Source of the DNA: Bacteroidota bacterium
GTDB lineage: Bacteria; Bacteroidota; Bacteroidia; Sphingobacteriales; Sphingobacteriaceae
Direction: 5' to 3'
Assembly (NCBI GenBank): GCA_023450085.1
Contig: JAEXHI010000020.1
Coordinates: forward strand, 124,001 to 188,000
DNA length: 64,000 bases
Under the pieces are notes generated by a model. It was not told the DNA's origin. It saw only the letters and a list, made by a program, of their open reading frames with translations, and did not search any database. Shown here in pieces: positions 44,287-53,254 of this stretch; positions within the stretch are counted from its first letter, which is position 1; the number at the start of each line of letters is the position of its first letter. Position numbers and translations under genes: made by a program.

Positions 44287-45459
44287 CTAATGCAGATATT
44301 TACCCAAATAAACCTCTAGCATAGATTTTTTATAGTCACCAAGGCCATCCAACACCAATCCGATATGCTTGCCGGCCTCACTTTCCTTTGACCATTTCCT
44401 GTATTCCCTTGCCATTTCCAAGCGTATCCGTTTGGCTAGAGGTAGGTTACCGAAGGGATCAAAATAGGAATCTACCCTTGAACCGTCCCTTACTCCATTC
44501 CAGGTAAAGACCTCCTTATCAGCCCTTGCTAATAGTTTGCCGTAAGAATCCACTGCTTGGGCAGGCGACATCCGGCCTGTCAGTACTGAGTGCCTGGCTC
44601 TGAAAAACGCCGCCTCCACGGAAGGATCGCCGACCAGAAATTTCAGCGCCGTATCGACCAATCTGGAATTGGTGCCATCCAACTCGGCTTGCATACCCAA
44701 CAAATTGAAAGCCAGCACCGCACAGGCATCTTCCCTCCTGAAATTATTACGGATTTCCTGGTCGCTCACCGGTCCAAAGGAACTAGGCTGGATAACCTGA
44801 TAACCATTCTGCTCAAGGTTTCTTTCAATATCTTTTTTGTGGAATGCGCCAATGACTACCAGCACCGTGTCCGAAGGCCCATGGCCTTCCAATACCTTTT
44901 GTATCCGTTTGGACTGCAGAAATGTTCGATAAAGGAATAAACGTCTAGGGAAATCAAATGCTGTTGCCTTGGGGTAGGTCCCGTACCAAGAGGCAATGCT
45001 GTCGGCAAACTTCTGCTGGTCCGCAAAATATAGCCCTTCCTCAAGCTCGGAAGCCTGTGCAAATGTGGTAAAGCCTAAAAAACCAGATTTCTGCCTAACG
45101 AACCTAGGTTTTTCCAAATCCTTGAGCCCAAAGGCCAAATCCATTTCAGCTTCCGAGGGAAGCCAATCTATAGGGTACAGCCGCTTATTCAATTGCTTTG
45201 CAAAAGGAACAATCAAGTATTGCTGCTCATAGGTAAACTCATAGAAGTCGTTCTTAGAAAATTCCTCTGGTGACCTTTCAATACAGATGGAAACTGGATC
45301 TACCTTGGTAATAAAGGCTCGGATGGCGGCGGGCTGCTGATGATAGTTAACCAGCTGACTGGAGTGTCCAACGCCTAGCACGACGACCTTAGCCTTCTGG
45401 CCATACAACGAATAAATAGAAAGAATTAGCAAAATAAATGGAAGGATAGCCTTTTTCAT
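44287..45459 (-). CDS. Exported DUF5694-like (TraB/GumN-like) protein
   Basis: Start chosen at ATG 45459 (MKKAILPFILLILSIYSLYG, signal peptide); an in-frame ATG at 45498 would add 13 residues. Motifs AKVVVLGVGHSSQLVNYH and SICIERSPEEF are like the GxxH...E pattern of TraB/DUF5694 proteins, and DTVLVVIGAFHKKDIERNL resembles the second metal-binding segment of that fold. A putative metal-dependent hydrolase of the periplasm; substrate unknown. Confidence 0.65.
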   Translation of the reverse strand: MKKAILPFILLILSIYSLYGQKAKVVVLGVGHSSQLVNYHQQPAAIRAFITKVDPVSICIERSPEEFSKNDFYEFTYEQQYLIVPFAKQLNKRLYPIDWLPSEAEMDLAFGLKDLEKPRFVRQKSGFLGFTTFAQASELEEGLYFADQQKFADSIASWYGTYPKATAFDFPRRLFLYRTFLQSKRIQKVLEGHGPSDTVLVVIGAFHKKDIERNLEQNGYQVIQPSSFGPVSDQEIRNNFRREDACAVLAFNLLGMQAELDGTNSRLVDTALKFLVGDPSVEAAFFRARHSVLTGRMSPAQAVDSYGKLLARADKEVFTWNGVRDGSRVDSYFDPFGNLPLAKRIRLEMAREYRKWSKESEAGKHIGLVLDGLGDYKKSMLEVYLGKYLH

Positions 45460-45498
45460 CAAGTCGAATTTTCTGTTATAAGTTATCGGAAAGAACAT

Positions 45499-46260
45499 GT
45501 CCGTAAGAGATCACAAAACGGCCTACTTTAACACTTTCCTATCCTAATTTAAACTCGCTAAGTTAGAAAAAGCCGATGACAAATCAGAACCCGAGTAGAT
45601 TTAGCACCCATTAGCCCCTTAATCAGTGGTACGAGCCTGCTACCACAGCGGCATATACCATCTCCCGCAAATACTATTTCCTAAAAATCCCTATTTATGG
45701 AACAAAGGACATAATCGTAACTTAAAAACAATTATTACACTTTTGTCTACCAGCGTTATATCTTCCCTCCTATGCTACCTTTGATTTTGACTTTATGAAA
45801 ATGCTCCACCAGAGACTTCAATAATTTGAGGCTGAATCAAAGCAAGTATACAGGGTAAAATCTGAACCATTTAAGTTTATTGAAATTTTATGAACTTCCT
45901 GCCAATCCTGAAAAAACTAAAGAATTCCATCTCACCAAATGAGATAAAATCAGTATCCATATCATGCCGACCACCTATCTAACACATTTAATTAACCTGA
46001 TGCATCCCAAATCGATTATTCTTTCCACAAAATAGCGAAACGAGGAACAGGGCATATAGTAATTTAGCTTTATCATTTCTCTTAAATGATAATAATATAA
46101 AAGTATCCCAAAAGGAAATTCGAACGCAGCAAAACTGGTCTAAAACATATTCAGGATTTGATTTTTGGGCTTTACCTTGAAAAGTCCAAATAGACGTCTG
46201 TTTAATTGTCGAACATAAACTAGGCAGATAATAATCATTTGGACCACAGGATTTTATTGA
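45499..46260. other. Intergenic, nothing recognised
   Basis: About 760 AT-rich bases ending at the 44-bp hairpin repeat. A minus-strand open stretch (45988-46263) has no gene-like features. No tRNA, repeat or promoter was recognised with confidence. Confidence 0.35.
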
Positions 46261-46304
46261 CATAAAAAAAGGAAATACCGTAAGTGTGGTATTTCCTTAA
46301 GTAG
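46261..46304. repeat. 44-bp hairpin direct repeat, copy 1
   Basis: Contains the stem GGAAATACC/GGTATTTCC with an 8-base loop; on the minus strand it ends in a T-run, so it can act as a terminator. It is repeated with one mismatch at 51103-51146. The two copies bracket the IS110 region, suggesting an insertion or recombination boundary. Confidence 0.75.
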
Positions 46305-46527
46305 GGAACTTGCAAAGTGTCGAACCCCATCGAAGATATACGGGCGATAATGGATGTCAAAAGTATTCTCAATAATGGAAAGAAAATGGTTAGTCGTAAT
46401 GTCTTATATCATAAGACAGGAAAGAAAGGTAAGGCCAATAAGTGTAGACTGTGATATCAAAGCAAAATTAGCAAACAACCGTTTTTAGTTTAAATTTATT
46501 TCTGCCATATTTTGTTCTAGAACCTGA

Positions 46528-47562
46528 TTAAGTTTGCCTACAAATGGAAATATATTCCTTTTGAAAGCACCTATCCTGCCCTACACAGGTAAAAATTCGA
46601 GAAATCAACTTAAAGCGGATGGCGTTTAACACGCTCATCTTCGGTTTACCTTCTGTATTAACTTTCCGTAGATAGTAATCCCTAATCTCCGAATCATTAC
46701 GCGAAGCGTTCATGGCGCAGTTATGGAGAAGTGCCTTAATTTTCTTATTTGCCAAATTGGAGACCTTGGTTCTCTGACGGACTGATGAACCAGAATTATA
46801 GGGAAAGGGCGCGACTCCAGCATAACACGCAAATTTTCTTGCACTGGTTATTTTCTTGAATTCATTCGTGGTCAGGATAATCTGTAAGGCGGTTACTGGG
46901 CCTATTGCAGGAACCGAACAGATGATACTCATTAACCTGGCCAATCTTTCGTCTTCCTGCCAACATTTTTTAATGTAATCCTCTAGTAGCGCTACATCCT
47001 TTTCTAGGGAATTAATGGTACCATCACAAAAATGTAGATTAAGAGCTGAAGAAGATTTATCTATAAAAGCGCTTTCCTCCTTAAGCGGAGTTTTCAGGGC
47101 GATCTTAGTCGATATCAATCTATTTCTCAAAGAGCTTAACCGAACAAGCTTATCTATCAAAGGTCTCTTTAGTACCAGGAGATTTAAGTTTTCCTTATTC
47201 GCCACTAGGAACTGGGCAATCCTTTTGGCATCTAATTTATCCGTTTTACCCCTGATCAGCCCCATGGCACTTTTCATGTGCCGCGGATCCCCTACTACTA
47301 CATTCGCTTTTAAATCTTCTAATATCTTTAGTATATGGTTACAGTAGTATCCCGTATCCTCCATTCCAAAGACTGTCGAGGGAATTGTCAAGCCATATCT
47401 GGTTTTGAAATCCTTTACAAGCTGCTTGATCTCAGCAAGACCGTTCGCTATCTCGAAATGCTCAATAAAGATGCCTCTCTTCACAAGCGCCACATCAAGT
47501 TTATTCTTAGATATGTCTATACCTACGAAAAAATTAAACTTCCATGATTTTGACTTTGTCAT
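46528..47562 (-). CDS. IS110 family transposase A (minus strand)
   Basis: 344 residues. RuvC-like DEDD domain: GIDISKNKLD (Asp), FGMEDTGYYC (Glu), RGKTDKLDAKRIA (two Asp). C-terminal transposase_20 domain with IGPVTALQIILTTNEF and the Ser-bearing CYAGVAPFPYNSGSSVRQRT. All expected catalytic positions are present, so it looks intact. IS110 enzymes act with an RNA guide encoded in an element end. It is divergent from transposase B at 48057, sharing the 494-base non-coding spacer. Confidence 0.92.
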   Translation of the reverse strand: MTKSKSWKFNFFVGIDISKNKLDVALVKRGIFIEHFEIANGLAEIKQLVKDFKTRYGLTIPSTVFGMEDTGYYCNHILKILEDLKANVVVGDPRHMKSAMGLIRGKTDKLDAKRIAQFLVANKENLNLLVLKRPLIDKLVRLSSLRNRLISTKIALKTPLKEESAFIDKSSSALNLHFCDGTINSLEKDVALLEDYIKKCWQEDERLARLMSIICSVPAIGPVTALQIILTTNEFKKITSARKFACYAGVAPFPYNSGSSVRQRTKVSNLANKKIKALLHNCAMNASRNDSEIRDYYLRKVNTEGKPKMSVLNAIRFKLISRIFTCVGQDRCFQKEYISICRQT

Positions 47563-48056
47563 ATTAAAAAATATAGCGCTTCTTCAGCCGGAATACTTTT
47601 CTTGGGATTGGTCTTACCTAGGCATATATTAATTCATTCCGACTGCGTCCTCATTCCAGAAATCAATTAAGTCTTATCTTAACGATAATTCTACTCTAAT
47701 TTCCCTGTTAGTTCACTCAAAAGATAATTGTCAGTCAGACCCGAAAGGCTTATCTTGACTTATTTTGTATAAATCAAATAAGATCACTAACTTACAATAA
47801 CAGAAATATTTGCATATTGTTTCAATCCATATCTTGGTTTGCCCGAGATTGGAAGCATTTATTAAAATTGGACTAATAAACATTAGATAGCCCCCGTTTC
47901 GGACCGATCCCTGTAGTGAATCTTAACAATCTACTATTGAAAAAGAAACCTTGTCCCGATTGTAGAAGATCTTGAAAAGAGCGGTAATACCAGTGTCAAT
48001 TACAGGATGCCTGCTATAGCGTGGACAAATAGCATTAAAAATCAAAACTTACCACT
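47563..48056 (+). ncRNA. IS110 left-end non-coding region (candidate guide RNA, L0)
   Basis: The 47575-47860 part is homologous, in the same orientation, to 50060-50330 and partly to 49510-49648. Shared blocks include CAGCCGGAAT, TTCATTCCGACTGCGTC, AAGTCTTATCTT and GATAATTGTCA followed by CCCGAAAGGC. Conserved blocks separated by divergent loops fit the bridge/seekRNA loci known in IS110-family ends. It precedes transposase B directly and also lies upstream of transposase A. RNA expression is inference. Confidence 0.5.
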
Positions 48057-49130
48057 ATGACCAGATTAAACAATTGGCCCTATGCCTATTATATCGGCAT
48101 AGACGTTTCCAAGCTCACCTTAGATATCGCCGTCCGCGAATATCGAACATTTTTAAAGCACTATCGAATAGGCAACAATCCAACTGAAATAAAAGCTCTA
48201 TTCCAGGAGCTAAGGGAAGCCCACAAAATTGTACCTTCCAAGTGTATTTTCGGTATGGAACAGACAGGTGTGTACTGCAGGCCCCTATTGGACTGCCTTT
48301 CAAAAATCAAGGCCAATATTGCCCTAGAAGATCCAGGGCACCTACAAAAATCCATTGGTAAAGTAAGGGGAAAGAACGACAAGACCGACGCAGGAAGGAT
48401 TGCCATGTATCTCGTTAGGAACAAGGACAGCCTAGTCCTTTGGAATGCTAAACGTAAAATTCTAGATGAACTGGCAGGGCTATGTACACTTCGTGATAGA
48501 CTAATATCCGTACAGCATACACTATCAGTACCATTAAAGGAGGAAAAATCGTTTATGTTTCCAACCCTCACCGAAAAAAAGGCCAGCATTTGCTCTGATA
48601 GCCTGCATGCTTTGCATAGCGATATTAAAAAGCTCGAAGTATACATCGAATCCCTTTGGAAAGATGATGAACGTCTCAATCACCTGATGATGCTTATCAC
48701 ATCAGTTCCGGGAGTGGGGCCTATTACCGCACTTCGAATACTTATATCTACAAATGAGTTTCTTACCATCAGCGACCCACGCAAGTTCGCCTGCTATTGT
48801 GGGGTGGCTCCCTTCTCCCATAGTTCTGGTACATCTATCAGGGGTAGGATGAAAACCTCAAAGATCGCCAACAAAAAACTCAAGGCCCTGATACATACAT
48901 GTGCCTTGTCCGCCAAACGATTCGTACCTGAAATATCATCATATTATCAAAGGAAGACTACTGAAGGCAAACACAAAATGAGCGTAATGAACGCTATACG
49001 CTTCAAGATAATAGCAAGGATATTCTCATGTGTAAACAGGGGGCAGCCTTATATCACAGATTACATACCGAAAGGTCAAATGATACGGAAACCACTACCT
49101 GAGTTTACAAAAGCAGCATACAACGACTAG
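48057..49130 (+). CDS. IS110 family transposase B (plus strand)
   Basis: 357 residues. DEDD residues in YYIGIDVSKLTLDIA, FGMEQTGVYC and RGKNDKTDAGRIA. The C-terminal part has PGVGPITALRILISTNEF and CYCGVAPFSHSSGTSIRGRM with the catalytic Ser region. Appears intact. It is clearly related to transposase A, though in my reading the two differ throughout. Its stop codon TAG opens the right-end repeat (49128-49500), and a copy of that end, including the TAG, recurs at 49648. Confidence 0.92.
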   Translation: MTRLNNWPYAYYIGIDVSKLTLDIAVREYRTFLKHYRIGNNPTEIKALFQELREAHKIVPSKCIFGMEQTGVYCRPLLDCLSKIKANIALEDPGHLQKSIGKVRGKNDKTDAGRIAMYLVRNKDSLVLWNAKRKILDELAGLCTLRDRLISVQHTLSVPLKEEKSFMFPTLTEKKASICSDSLHALHSDIKKLEVYIESLWKDDERLNHLMMLITSVPGVGPITALRILISTNEFLTISDPRKFACYCGVAPFSHSSGTSIRGRMKTSKIANKKLKALIHTCALSAKRFVPEISSYYQRKTTEGKHKMSVMNAIRFKIIARIFSCVNRGQPYITDYIPKGQMIRKPLPEFTKAAYND

Positions 49131-49647
49131 AACAATCCAGCTTGGGCATCAACAGAATATACAGTTATTGATTAATTCTTCATACATGTGGCAGTTTCGT
49201 ACCGATCAACTGTCCCCAGTCCAGAGAGACCATCGGCCACCCAAAGACCTAAATAGACCACCAAAAAGGATTTAGGGTATGATTAAGGAATGGGCAGCCT
49301 TAGGTTTTTTCTCTTGACTACCGCAGATGGCGGAACTAATGTCGAAATAAGGCTTTTAGGCCCACATTATGATAAAGTTCCATCTGTGGCCGGGACAGCT
49401 TTCTAACGTTTCTTCTTTTACCACAGTAAAACGAGACCATGACGGCTAAGTTTTTTCACCCAACTGGCCTAGTAAATCCGGAAAAGTCCAAATAACTACG
49501 GCCCATAAAAATCTTGAAGATAGTTCGGCATCTTGTCTCCACACTAGTTCACTTTAACGATAATTGTCATTCAGCCCCGAAAGGCAAATCCAAAAATATT
49601 TTATACGAATACTATAAACTTAAAAATAACATAAATGTTTGCACGGT
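49128..49647 (+). repeat. IS110-B right end R1 plus partial left end L1
   Basis: R1 (49128-49500) begins at the transposase stop and includes CCGAT/ATCGG arms around GTCCCCAGTCC, then CTTGACTACCGCAGATGG. L1 (49510-49647) matches L0 and L2 from GATAGTTCGGCATC onward. R1-L1 is nearly the same as R2-L2 except that a ~130-base block between two ATCTTGA repeats is missing here. Confidence 0.75.
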
Positions 49648-50340
49648 GTAGAACAATCCAGCTTGGGCATTAACAGAATACACAGTTATTGATTAATTCT
49701 TCGTGTATGTGGCAGTTTCGTACCGATCAACTGTCCCCAGTCCAGAGAGACCATCGGCCACCCAAAGACCTAATATGCAACCAAAAAAGGATTTAGGGTA
49801 TGATTCAGGAAAGGGCAACCGTCGGTTTTTCCTCTTGACTACCGCAGATGGCAGAACTAATGTCGAAACAAGGCTTTTAGGCCCATATTACGATAAAGAT
49901 CCATCTGCGGCCGGGACAGCTTTCTAAGATTTCCTTTTATTGTCCTGGTAAAACCAAGGGGCTTCGGCATCTAAGTTCCGTACCCAGCTAGCCTAACAAA
50001 TCCGGAAAGTCCAAATAACTACACCCCATAAAAATCTTGATTGAGCAGTCGTAAAAATTACTGCCTTTCTACAGCCGGAATTCTTTTCTTTTGATTGGTC
50101 TGACCTAAGCCGATATTAGTTCATTCCGACTGCGTCATCGTTCCAAAAAATCGTCTAAGTCTTATCTTGAAGATAGTTCGGCATCTTGTCTCCACACTAG
50201 TTCACTTTAACGATAATTGTCATTCAGACCCGAAAGGCAAATCCAAAAATATTTTATACGAATACATAAACTTAAAACAACATAAATGTTTGCATGGTGT
50301 TTCAATTTTGGGCAATTCCATAGCAAATTTGGATTGCTCA
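49648..50340 (+). repeat. Orphan IS110 ends R2-L2 without transposase
   Basis: Second copy of the right end (49648-50040, highly similar to R1), starting again with the transposase stop TAG but with no transposase in front, followed by a full left-end-like region L2 (50040-50340). This is the arrangement of joined right and left ends, with the coding part deleted between L1 and R2. A candidate stand-alone guide-RNA unit. Confidence 0.7.
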
Positions 50341-50478
50341 GGTACAGGAATACTAAAAGAAGCCACCTAATCCACTGCCCCATATTCTATTGAGATTTAA
50401 AATCCCGAGGTTGATTACTCCATCGCAATATTCCATTGCCATCTTTTTTCGTTAGATGATTAAAGCTAATACCCAACT

Positions 50479-50799
50479 ATGAAATCAGCTTATCTATATG
50501 TCCGAGTAAGCACGGATGAACAAAAAAGGAAAGGCTATCCCCTACCAGAACAGGAAGACCGGCTATTAAAATATTGCGAGTTTAATAATATTGACATGCA
50601 GCGCCGATTAGATTACGGAGCAACGATGGATATTTTTAAAAATATCGCCAATATGGATATCGCAGACAGGAGACATCTAGTAAAGCTGTTCCCGCCAGGG
50701 AGTGTTGATCTTCAAACTGGAGATGTTTAATTGGAATTGCCACAGGCATTAAGTAAAATACTAGTACATAAAATGGCTATTTTAAGGAATGAGTTTTAA
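50479..50799 (+). pseudogene. Serine recombinase remnant (internal deletion and nonsense)
   Basis: Starts as a site-specific serine recombinase: AYLYVRVSTDEQKRKGYPLP with the catalytic Ser in VRVSTDEQ, then EQEDRLLKYCEFNNIDM. It jumps at about residue 42 to a C-terminal-like part (FKNIANMDIADRRHLVKLFP), meets TAA at 50728, and continues in frame (LELPQALSKILVHKMAILRN) to 50799. Complete enzymes of this type are several hundred residues, so most of the protein is deleted. Relic of an earlier integrative element. Confidence 0.8.
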
Positions 50800-50973
50800 C
50801 GAAAGAAAAATATCGGGCAGTCAAACAATTTCAATTTTGGCTAAACATGGTATTGAGCTAGACAGGATGAAGCGAATATTATTCTTGATTTTCTTTATCT
50901 TATTGCAAAGAATCACAACAAGAATGAAAAAGTGGAAAAAGCTATAACCCAAAAGAGAAATCGAACTCACTAG
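50789..50973 (+). pseudogene. Small accessory gene of the recombinase module, frameshifted
   Basis: Starts at ATG 50789 inside the end of the recombinase remnant (MSFNERKISGSQTISILAKH, then GIELD), shifts frame near 50868, and continues as DEANIILDFLYLIAKNHNKN to TAG 50973. A short protein of this type (IELxxxEAxxILDFLYxLAK) is a familiar companion of Bacteroidetes mobile elements. Function unknown; here inactivated. Confidence 0.5.
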
Positions 50974-51102
50974 AATTAGTTTTAACAAGCCTGAAATCCG
51001 AATTTTTGGACTATTTAAATCAACAGTCTAAGGGAAATATTTTGCGATTGTCGAACACCAATTGACCTGGTTGCAATAATTTAGTCCTCAGATTTTTATC
51101 GC

Positions 51103-51146
51103 CATAAAAAAAAGAAATACCGTAAGTGTGGTATTTCCTTAAGTAG
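51103..51146. repeat. 44-bp hairpin direct repeat, copy 2
   Basis: Same sequence as 46261-46304 with one substitution. On the minus strand it follows a tRNA-Phe 3' fragment directly and ends in TTTTTTT, as a tRNA terminator would. It probably marks the former chromosome side of an integration site. Confidence 0.75.
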
Positions 51147-51150
51147 CCTG

Positions 51151-51193
51151 CTGGGATCGAACCAGTGACACAAGGATTTTCAGTCCCTTGATC
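51151..51193 (-). tRNA. tRNA-Phe 3' fragment (attachment-site remnant)
   Basis: The minus strand contains an anticodon arm AGGGA-CTGAAAA-TCCTT (anticodon GAA, Phe), the variable loop, and a T-arm with loop TTCGATC between CTGG and CCAG. The acceptor 3' strand diverges, and no D-arm or 5' half is present. Only about half a tRNA remains, so it is not a functional gene. Such fragments are carried at the ends of elements that integrate in tRNA genes. Confidence 0.65.
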
Positions 51194-51256
51194 TAGTATT
51201 ATCTTTCACATTTGAAAAACTCTTAAAATAAAGCAAAGTTTAATCCCAATACCTTT

Positions 51257-53254
51257 TTAAAAAGAAAGACTTTCTCCGTAATTCACCTTAGGAACCTGAC
51301 CAGATTTATTAAATTTACTTGTACATAGCACCTTATACAATAACTCTTCAACTTCCCTTTTAATCCTTAGGTAATTTTCATGCACGTCCTCTTCGGTAAC
51401 TTTTTTCACTAAAGGAATAGGGACGTACTCCCCTTCCTCATCTGCAATCGCTTGATGGTCGTTCTGTACCTCGCTATGGAACATCTTCAGCTTAATCTTC
51501 TGCTCCGGATTATCAGCTACCACCCCCACGAATTCACCAGATGATAACGTTGCGATCTTACTTGCTGGAATGGCATAGTCCATCTGTGTAGACTTGGTCA
51601 CTGAGGTATCGGAAGAATTGATGCTCATCGAGTCCTTTTGCTGGGCAATCTTCCCGAAGTTCTCCGAAAGCGTCTTGGCAGTAGCCCCGGTTACCTGCCC
51701 ACTGATGATATTTCCCACGATCCCGACGATTACTTCGGACTGCTCCGTCCCGTAGTCCTTTTTGAGTTGGCTAAAATCCTGTACCGCAAGTGCCGTGGAC
51801 ACCTTATTGCTCCTGGCCGTGGCGATCAGGCTGTCCATGTTATTAAAGTAGATCGTCGGAAATTCGTCGAAAACCAGACTGCTCTTTAGCTGTCGCTTAC
51901 GGTTGACCAGTTTGATCATCGTCGAGATATAAAGAGATAGCACAGCTCCATAAACCTGTAGTTTTTGCGGGTTATTGCCAACACATACAATCTTCGGCTC
52001 TTTCGGATTGTTCACGTCTAAGGTGAAGTCGTTTCCGCTGAGCACATAGTATAATTGTGGCGAGGCCAGTCTGGCCAGCCCGATCTTGGCCGAGGCGATC
52101 TGCCCCTCCAATTGCGGCATCGCATCACTTTTATAGGCAGAAATAAATGGGTTCATCAGCACCTTGATCTCCTCCTGTGTTTCCAGTACGGCGAACAGCC
52201 TGTCGTAGTCCGATTGCATCAGTTCTATCACATGCGGCAATGTACAGAATCTTCCATCCTCGTATCTCTTCAGGTACCAGATACATGCCGTAAGGAAATT
52301 GATCGGGCTCTCCACAAAGAAATCACCCTGCTTTTTGATCCAGTCCCGGTTCAGTCCCATCATGATGGTACGTGAGGCTTCCGTGGCATCGGTAATATCC
52401 TGCATATTTTCAGGATGGAGCGGGTTACAGCGATGTGTGCGGTCCAGATCGTCGAAATTGATCACATAAAACCTTGGCGCTACGGCATAGTTCCGATAAT
52501 ATCGCAGCAGCTTGTTATAGGCCAAACGGCTTAGGTCGTCAAACTTGAAATCATAGAGGAACATCGAAAACCCCTTCCTGATATGCTGGTCGATGATATG
52601 CCTGATCACAAAATAGGATTTTCCCGCCCCTGGCGTTCCTGCGATCAACACCCCCCTAAATGGATTGACCACATTGATATAGCTGTCTCTATACTCCTTC
52701 CCCAGCCGATACCTCGCTGGTAAATTAATCGAATATTCATTCTCCAACAGCCGCTCCTCCTGCGGGAAAGTTTCATTCTCCTCGTTAAAGATGTCCTTGT
52801 TCAACCTTTCCTTTAGCAACCTACTCAGCCTTCCCCCTCCGGTTAGTAACAAAAGGTAGCCCGCCGTAGCAACGGCCATATAAGCAAATGCCACTGCTTT
52901 AGCCCCAAACGGAAGGAAAAAGGCAAGCACACTGCTGCCGTACAGCAGCAGGCCCGTCAGCAGGTAGGCCAATATGCCATTGAGTTCCAGCGTCTCCTCC
53001 TTCTTTCCCTTGACTCCCAAAAGCGAAACCGCCAATAGCAGCAGAGCAGCGAACTTCGCCCGCCATAGCCCATCGAACAGTCCCGTCCTCAGCAGTCCCG
53101 ATACCAGCCTGTCTGTGATCTGGTCGACGAACTCCCATTCCTCAAATGCACGATAACAGCTGAGATAAAAATGTATAGCTAGCACAAAGATGCTGAGCAG
53201 CCTTGTAAACTCGGCGATCTTGCGCAGTCCCTGGATATCCTCTCCGGTGTTCAT
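51257..53254 (-). CDS. Type IV coupling protein (VirD4/TraG-like, MobC of Bacteroidetes)
   Basis: 665 residues. Several N-terminal membrane spans (about 15-135), then an ATPase domain with Walker A GTPGAGKSYFV near 200 and a Walker B-like SSLVFDEFPTIYFNN, followed by AVQDFSQLKKDYGTEQSEVI, typical of the TraM-recognition/TraG C-terminal region. It couples the relaxase-DNA complex to a secretion channel. It overlaps the relaxase gene by 4 bases. Complete length and motifs suggest a functional protein. Confidence 0.9.
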   Translation of the reverse strand: MNTGEDIQGLRKIAEFTRLLSIFVLAIHFYLSCYRAFEEWEFVDQITDRLVSGLLRTGLFDGLWRAKFAALLLLAVSLLGVKGKKEETLELNGILAYLLTGLLLYGSSVLAFFLPFGAKAVAFAYMAVATAGYLLLLTGGGRLSRLLKERLNKDIFNEENETFPQEERLLENEYSINLPARYRLGKEYRDSYINVVNPFRGVLIAGTPGAGKSYFVIRHIIDQHIRKGFSMFLYDFKFDDLSRLAYNKLLRYYRNYAVAPRFYVINFDDLDRTHRCNPLHPENMQDITDATEASRTIMMGLNRDWIKKQGDFFVESPINFLTACIWYLKRYEDGRFCTLPHVIELMQSDYDRLFAVLETQEEIKVLMNPFISAYKSDAMPQLEGQIASAKIGLARLASPQLYYVLSGNDFTLDVNNPKEPKIVCVGNNPQKLQVYGAVLSLYISTMIKLVNRKRQLKSSLVFDEFPTIYFNNMDSLIATARSNKVSTALAVQDFSQLKKDYGTEQSEVIVGIVGNIISGQVTGATAKTLSENFGKIAQQKDSMSINSSDTSVTKSTQMDYAIPASKIATLSSGEFVGVVADNPEQKIKLKMFHSEVQNDHQAIADEEGEYVPIPLVKKVTEEDVHENYLRIKREVEELLYKVLCTSKFNKSGQVPKVNYGESLSF

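Noticed and set aside
45988..46263. Minus-strand 91-codon frame
   Set aside because: It overlaps the hairpin repeat at its start, has an odd composition and no family resemblance.
46400..46420. Hairpin GTCTTAT-ATC-ATAAGAC downstream of IS110 transposase A considered as a terminator
   Set aside because: The stem is short and AT-rich with no T-run on the correct side; it could equally be part of the element end.
49703..49927. Open frame of 74 codons inside the second IS110 right-end copy
   Set aside because: The sister copy R1 has stops and indels in the same frame, so the sequence is conserved as DNA or RNA, not as protein.
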